Source of the DNA: Symbiodinium microadriaticum
Taxonomy: Eukaryota > Sar > Dinophyceae > Suessiales > Symbiodiniaceae
Length of the DNA: 64,000 nt
Assembly: GCA_001939145.1 (NCBI GenBank)
Contig: LSRX01000062.1
Location: 446,641 to 510,640, forward strand
Reading direction: 5' to 3'
Position 1 is the stretch's first letter; every line of letters begins with the position of its first letter. The position numbers and the translations under genes are program-made. The notes beneath the pieces were generated by a model that did no database searches, had not been told where the DNA came from, and saw only the letters and a list, made by a program, of their open reading frames with translations. Positions 1 to 64,000 of the stretch are shown piece after piece.

Positions 1-1908
1 GACCCTTACTGTGATTTCGGGACCGTAGTCTCGACAAGCATCATCATCGGAAGGGCCGCTGAAGCTGTAGCTGATGTTTTCTTCGTTGAAAGTTTGTAGC
101 CATCATGTCGGGCCATACAAAAGCTGCATCTCGAGAACGTAGCAGAACAAATCCTCGATACATGCGTCCCAGCTTCTATCGGTTCTGGACCAGCTTCTAG
201 GGGGCTGGGAGACACGAAGAATCAATTCCGAAGAGCATGCGGCTCCGGAACACCGACAAAAAACCGTCCGTCAGGGGCTCCAGCTGGGCCCCTGTACAAA
301 TCAATCGGACCCTAAAACCCTAAACCCTAAGGTTGGTAGTGCCAGACCGCATCTTGGCTTCTGCTTTTGCAGCGAGCTGCACGTCCCTTCGGCTCTGTCG
401 GGTCTCCCTAAACCCCCAAACCCCGAAACGCCTAAAAGCCTAAACCCCCTAAACCCCTACAGCCCCAAACCCCTAAACCCCTGACACCCCTAAACTCTAA
501 AACCCTAAACCCTGACACCACTATATAAACCCTAAAAACCCCTCAACCCCTAAACCCAAAGCCTCTAAGGTTTCGGCCTCTTCCTCGCCCATTGTTGGCT
601 CTGGACTGGTGCCGGGAGGGCCGGCGCACCAGAACCCCCTGAAAGCCGGCCTCGCCCTTGAGAGCTGACTTAGGGTTTAGGGGTTTAAGGGTTTAGGGCT
701 TCAGGGGTTTAGGGGTTTAGGGGTTTAGGGCTTTAGGGGTTAGGGGTTTAGGGGTTTAGGGGTTAGGGGTTTAGGGGTTTAGGGGTTTAGGGGTTTACGG
801 GTGTAGGGTTTAGGGGTTTAGGGTATAGGGACTGACATGGATCCTACCAGGACATACTACTGAACGCCGAAGCATGCGCTGGCAAAGCCTTCAAGCCCTT
901 GTACCATCAGGCTCCATGCACCTATCTGATTTGTAAGACATACGTATAAGCCTCAAACAAATTACTGTACCTATATGGGGACTAGTTTAAGCCCTAAGTA
1001 TATACTGTATCGGTACATGGTGCCTTAGGGTAAATCGTATTAATGCCCAGGTCTAGTTCCACCCAATGCCCTGAAAACTGACACCCTAACCCTTAGTTAC
1101 CCTCAGCGGACTCGTATTTTAAGGCTTTTGGGCCCAAAGACCCAATTATGTAAGGCTTTTGGGCTATTTTGATGCTAAGGGTAAAGTACCAGCAAAGATG
1201 ATTGCGGAGGTTTAGGCTAGGGTTTCAAGGTTGGACATGGTGCCAAGCAAGACCAAAATTTCACCGGAGGATCCACCAACGAACCATTGTAAGGGCTATA
1301 CACGACGTTCACAGGGCCATACCCTAAACCCCCGACCTAAGGGTCCAAAGGAGCTAATAATCATGTACTTGGGTTACGGAGAGTAATTTTGTAGGTTAGC
1401 TTTCGGAAGAGTATAGTATGACTATTAGATACTTCGATAGTATGACTGTTAGATATTTCGACCCTTCGGGCCACACCTATAACCTAAGCCTTGCTTGAGG
1501 CTAGGGGTGTGCTTGTTGTACAGTACATGCTGATGTCGTACATGCTGAACGCAAACTCTAACCCCCCGAGCCTGAACTCGTGGACACCAGCATTCCCAAA
1601 ATCAACACCGTAATATCGAAACTTCGAGACTCGACACTCAATATGGGAGCCTTAATCCTTATAGAACAAGGTTTTTTAGTGCCTAGTCTACTCTTACATT
1701 TTGTACTGCAATACATGTAAGTACTTTGGAGTGGTACTTGCTAGTTGGTATTTATTTAAGGCCGCTCTATAGCACACATCCAGAATCAACAACCCTTAAC
1801 CCTAAACCCTAAACCCTCAACATCCCTAAACCTTAAACCCTAAACCTCCCTAAACCCTAACCCTGAACATCCCTAAACCCTTAACCCTAAACCCTCAACC
1901 CTCAATGC
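1..1908. other. Intronic sequence below exon 39
   Basis: Holds CCCTAAA-rich blocks (300-330, 405-560, 1793-1895), a TTTAGGG-rich block (660-830) and an eroded family A palindrome (905-1029). Two non-repetitive islands on the minus strand, 335-405 (AAKAEAKMRSG) and 565-670, resemble exons but could not be joined in phase. 1-240 is unique with no recognised gene. Confidence 0.6.
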
Positions 1909-61268
<59,360 letters not shown>

Positions 61269-62613
61269 CTGCGAAACAGAAGCCCCAACACTCCCCTAAA
61301 CCCTAAACCCTGAACCCTAAACATCCACTCAGAACAGTGCTGCCTCAGAAGCCCGGGCATGGACTGAGCCCGAAGAGATACTGGTGACGGGTGCTTACCG
61401 GGGGGGAATGCAGGGACTACTAGGGGACTACTGCAAGGGATTATATATAAGGACTGTTTTTTGGATCCCCTCTCCCACTTTGTCAGGCACCAGTAAGAAG
61501 ACCTAACCCTCAGTTCTCTGGTGATTACAGGTTGGGGTTATGGAATAAATAAATAAATATATATATATATATATGTACATATATATATATATGTATGTAA
61601 GGAGTGGGTATCTAAGGGGTGAGCAGGGTCGGATTCCTGAAGGGACCTAGATTCGGCTTCGCACGTTTCTTTTGGGCAGTGGAGCAGAGGTGCGGGTTTA
61701 GGGGTTTAGGGTTTTAGGGTTTAGCGTTTAGGGTTTTAGGGTTTTGGGGCTTAGGGTTTTAGGGTTTTATAGGGTTTAGGGGCTTAGGGTTTAGGGATAA
61801 GGGCGTTAGCATGACCTGAGCATCAGCATGCACTGAAATCGGCACCGCTAGATAGCAGGCCTAGATTGAGTCTGGATAGATGGGATTTAGGGTTTGAGGC
61901 TTGACGCAGAAGCCGCCTAGAATGACAAACAACAGGGTCCAGCTAAAGCGTCCATGCCGCTGTGGCAAGATATAGCCTGTACAATGCTGTTACACCCGAC
62001 AGACAGACCCTATCCAAATCAAGAAGTGCTTGTGACACATTCCTAAAAAGCCGGAGTCCTGAACCCAAAACTCCAAAGTCCAAGCCAACAATCCCAAATC
62101 CGAAGCTTTCCATTTCAAGACCGAGATTTCGAATCCCAATGCATATGGGTAGTTCTGCAAGTTAGGGCCCCTTTTCAGCATACCATGGTGCAAGAAAGGA
62201 CCCTGAAAGGGGACCCTGATTTCGAGAACGACCTAAACCCCAAACCCTCAACCCTAAACCCCCACACCCTAGACCCCTAAACCCCTAATCCCCAAACCTC
62301 AACCCTAAAACCCCTAAACCCCTTAAAACTCCAAACGCCCCACTCACAAGAAGCCTCTCTTAGAACCCCTACACCCTAGACCCTTAAACCCCAAAAAGCC
62401 CCACTCAAAGGAAGCCTCTCTTAGAACCCCTACACCCTAGACCCCTAAAGCCCCCAAAAGCCCCACTCAAAAGAAGTCTCTTCTTACTTCCCCAACAAGC
62501 CAGGGAAATAAATGGTTAAACTTTTAGATTACTATTAAATTGTAAGAACCCAGACACTTTAAAGCTTGGGTACTGGGGAATTAAGTCTTCGAACCCTAAA
62601 CCCTAAGCCCTAC

Positions 62614-62693
62614 ATCGCCTCCTGACTCTCGCGCAGCTCAAAGCGAAGCTGCGAGGTCCAGTTGAAGTTGCTGGGCGATTCCGTCTTCAGGGC
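62614..62693 (-). CDS. Second copy of dynein exon 4 (duplication)
   Basis: Matches 57491-57570 at an offset of 5123, with SNFNWTSQLRFE. Splice sites are unchanged, so it could in principle be used. Confidence 0.85.
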
Positions 62694-63140
62694 CTTAGGG
62701 CTTAGGGCTTAGGCCTTAGGGTTTAGTGTCTAGGGTTGTTTAGGCCTTAGGGTCTAGGGTTTAGGGCCTCGGAAGAAGGTTCCTTTGAGGGTTTTTAGGG
62801 GTTTCAAGCTTCCTTGAGGGGCTTAGGCTTTGGGCTTCGTTTAAGGGGCTAAGGTTTGGGCTTCCCTTAAGGGGTTTAGGGTTTAATCTTCCTGTAAGGG
62901 GTATCGGATGTTACGGGGTTTAGAGATGCTTAGAGGTTAGGTCGTCTGATCCTCGGCTGCTCTTCGTACTTTCCGCGGGTTCCATTGAAGGTTTCGGGTT
63001 CAGGGTTTAGGGTTCAGGGTTATCGGGTTTAGGGTTTAAGTTCAGGTCTTTAAAGCCTATAGGCCTTGCTTACGGATTAGTATCAGGTTTATCCTTGACT
63101 TATCAGCAACAGTCTTTCATGGAACAACGCCCTCTCAGAC

Positions 63141-63204
63141 CCACGCATACATGCGCTCTTGGACATCGCGTGCATGGACCTCGATGGTGATCAGTGCCAC
63201 CAAC
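63141..63204 (-). CDS. Second copy of dynein exon 3 (duplication)
   Basis: Matches 58018-58081 at an offset of 5123 and encodes HARDVQERM. In the gene direction it lies upstream of exons 1 and 2, so as assembled the linker module would be repeated. It is either a real tandem duplication or an assembly duplicate. Confidence 0.85.
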
Positions 63205-64000
63205 CTTGGCGTTCCGGTGATAGGGTTTGACTGAGGATTTCAGGGTTCAGGGTGTAGAGTTCGAGGTTTGAGGCCCAGGGAAGGGTGCTTGAGTGTGTCG
63301 AGTGATGCTTGAGGGCTAGACGACCTTGGTGTGTGAGGCTGTGGGATTTCCGAGTAGAAGTCTCTCCTGTAACCTACAAGAATCCAAAGGCCTAAACCTG
63401 CTTGCGCGGATATAACCCAATTCATACTTAAACACCCCGATGCCCCAAAAACCTAAAGCCTAAACCAACCGAGCTTGCACACTTCGACAACCCAGGCTCC
63501 TAAGCACCCAGCCGTAATCCTGGATAGACCCATGAGTCGCCAATCTTCAGAGTACGCAGCAACTTTGGGACCAGGGTTTAGGGTTTAGGGCATGTACTAG
63601 ATGGGTACTTGGACCAATATGCCACAAAGCCTCATAATAGTCCCCTGATCGAGCCGCTGAACGAACCCCTTAAAAGAAGCAAACATAAGCAAATGCCTCG
63701 GATTGCGAATCAGAGAGTGGCCCTCATCGACCACCGTTTGGGGTTTAGGGTTTAGGGTTTGAGGTGCAGGGTTTGGGAAGGTGCTGGGATGAATCTCCAA
63801 CAGCCCCAAAATTCTCAGCCTAAGCCCTGAACCCCAAACCCCTACACCCCCCAACCCCTAAACCCTAACAACAACCCATCGCACCCCTCTTCTCCCAAAC
63901 CTTAAAGCCCTAAAGCCCTAAAATCGGCGTAAAACCCTAACCTCTTTACGCCCTAAACCCCCGAAACTCCCCGAAACTCCTGAAACTTCAAGCCCTAAAC

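Larger units (their letters stand above)
61269..64000. other. Upstream of exon 1 and start of second duplication copy
   Basis: (TAAA)n/(TA)n at 61545-61600, then from 61695 to the window end a near-identical repeat of 56511-58877 including copies of exons 3 and 4. Confidence 0.75.
61695..64000 (+). repeat. Tandem duplication, copy 2 (truncated by window end)
   Basis: Corresponds to 56511-58877. The last bases at 64000 align to 58877. Confidence 0.9.

Noticed and set aside
1575-1610. Minus-strand MLVSTSS as the AAA3 VPT-DT motif
   Set aside because: No AG acceptor precedes it and the residues after VST do not fit the motif.
61695-61800. Terminal telomere
   Set aside because: TTTAGGG blocks here and elsewhere are short, degenerate, in both orientations and internal; none is a chromosome end.

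Overview
The window looks like nuclear DNA of a dinoflagellate, probably a Symbiodiniaceae-like alga. It is saturated with interstitial TTTAGGG/CCCTAAA telomere-type repeats and is otherwise AT/GC balanced. Its one large gene uses GT, GC and GA 5' splice sites with AG|G 3' splice sites, a combination known from dinoflagellates. No bacterial, organellar or viral gene was recognised.

The main content is one minus-strand gene running from about 61.3 kb down to 1.9 kb: a dynein heavy chain cut into very small exons. I reconstructed 39 exons of 22 to 98 nt, about 2.2 kb of coding sequence in 59 kb, by reading short non-repetitive islands on the minus strand and requiring reading phase to carry across introns. 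In order they encode the end of the linker (HARDV and NFNW-QLR motifs), all of AAA1 (P-loop GPAGTGKTES, Walker [26 protein letters not shown]), all of AAA2 (P-loop GGTLGGKS, DGPVDTLWIESM, VLDDNK, ASPATVSRAGM) and the approach to AAA3. The tail and the AAA3-AAA6, stalk and C-terminal parts lie outside the window. None of these exons appears as a long ORF. Most long ORFs here are read through microsatellites, telomere-type repeats or gaps.

The introns average about 1.5 kb and contain four kinds of sequence. (1) Degenerate TTTAGGG blocks, usually oriented so that on the gene strand an intron starts TTTAGGG-rich and ends CCCTAAA-rich. (2) At least seven families of palindromic 80-120 bp MITE-like elements, called A to G here, several with clear 2- or 3-bp target-site duplications and one nested insertion. 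(3) Microsatellites, mostly (AAAC)n, (CATA)n, (TA)n and (CA)n. (4) Short tandem arrays, two of which duplicate a splice acceptor.

The largest intron (28471-19891, 8.6 kb) contains a telomere-repeat-poor stretch from about 20.5 to 26.7 kb. It holds two or three candidate intronless genes on the same strand: a 151-residue secreted protein, a 221-residue unknown protein and a possible terminal exon. At the right end, 56511-61694 starts again at 61695 as a near-identical direct copy that runs off the window, so two linker exons are present twice. Assembly gaps lie at 14356-14739, 29449-29745 and 49642-49770, with single n bases at 3133 and 59044.
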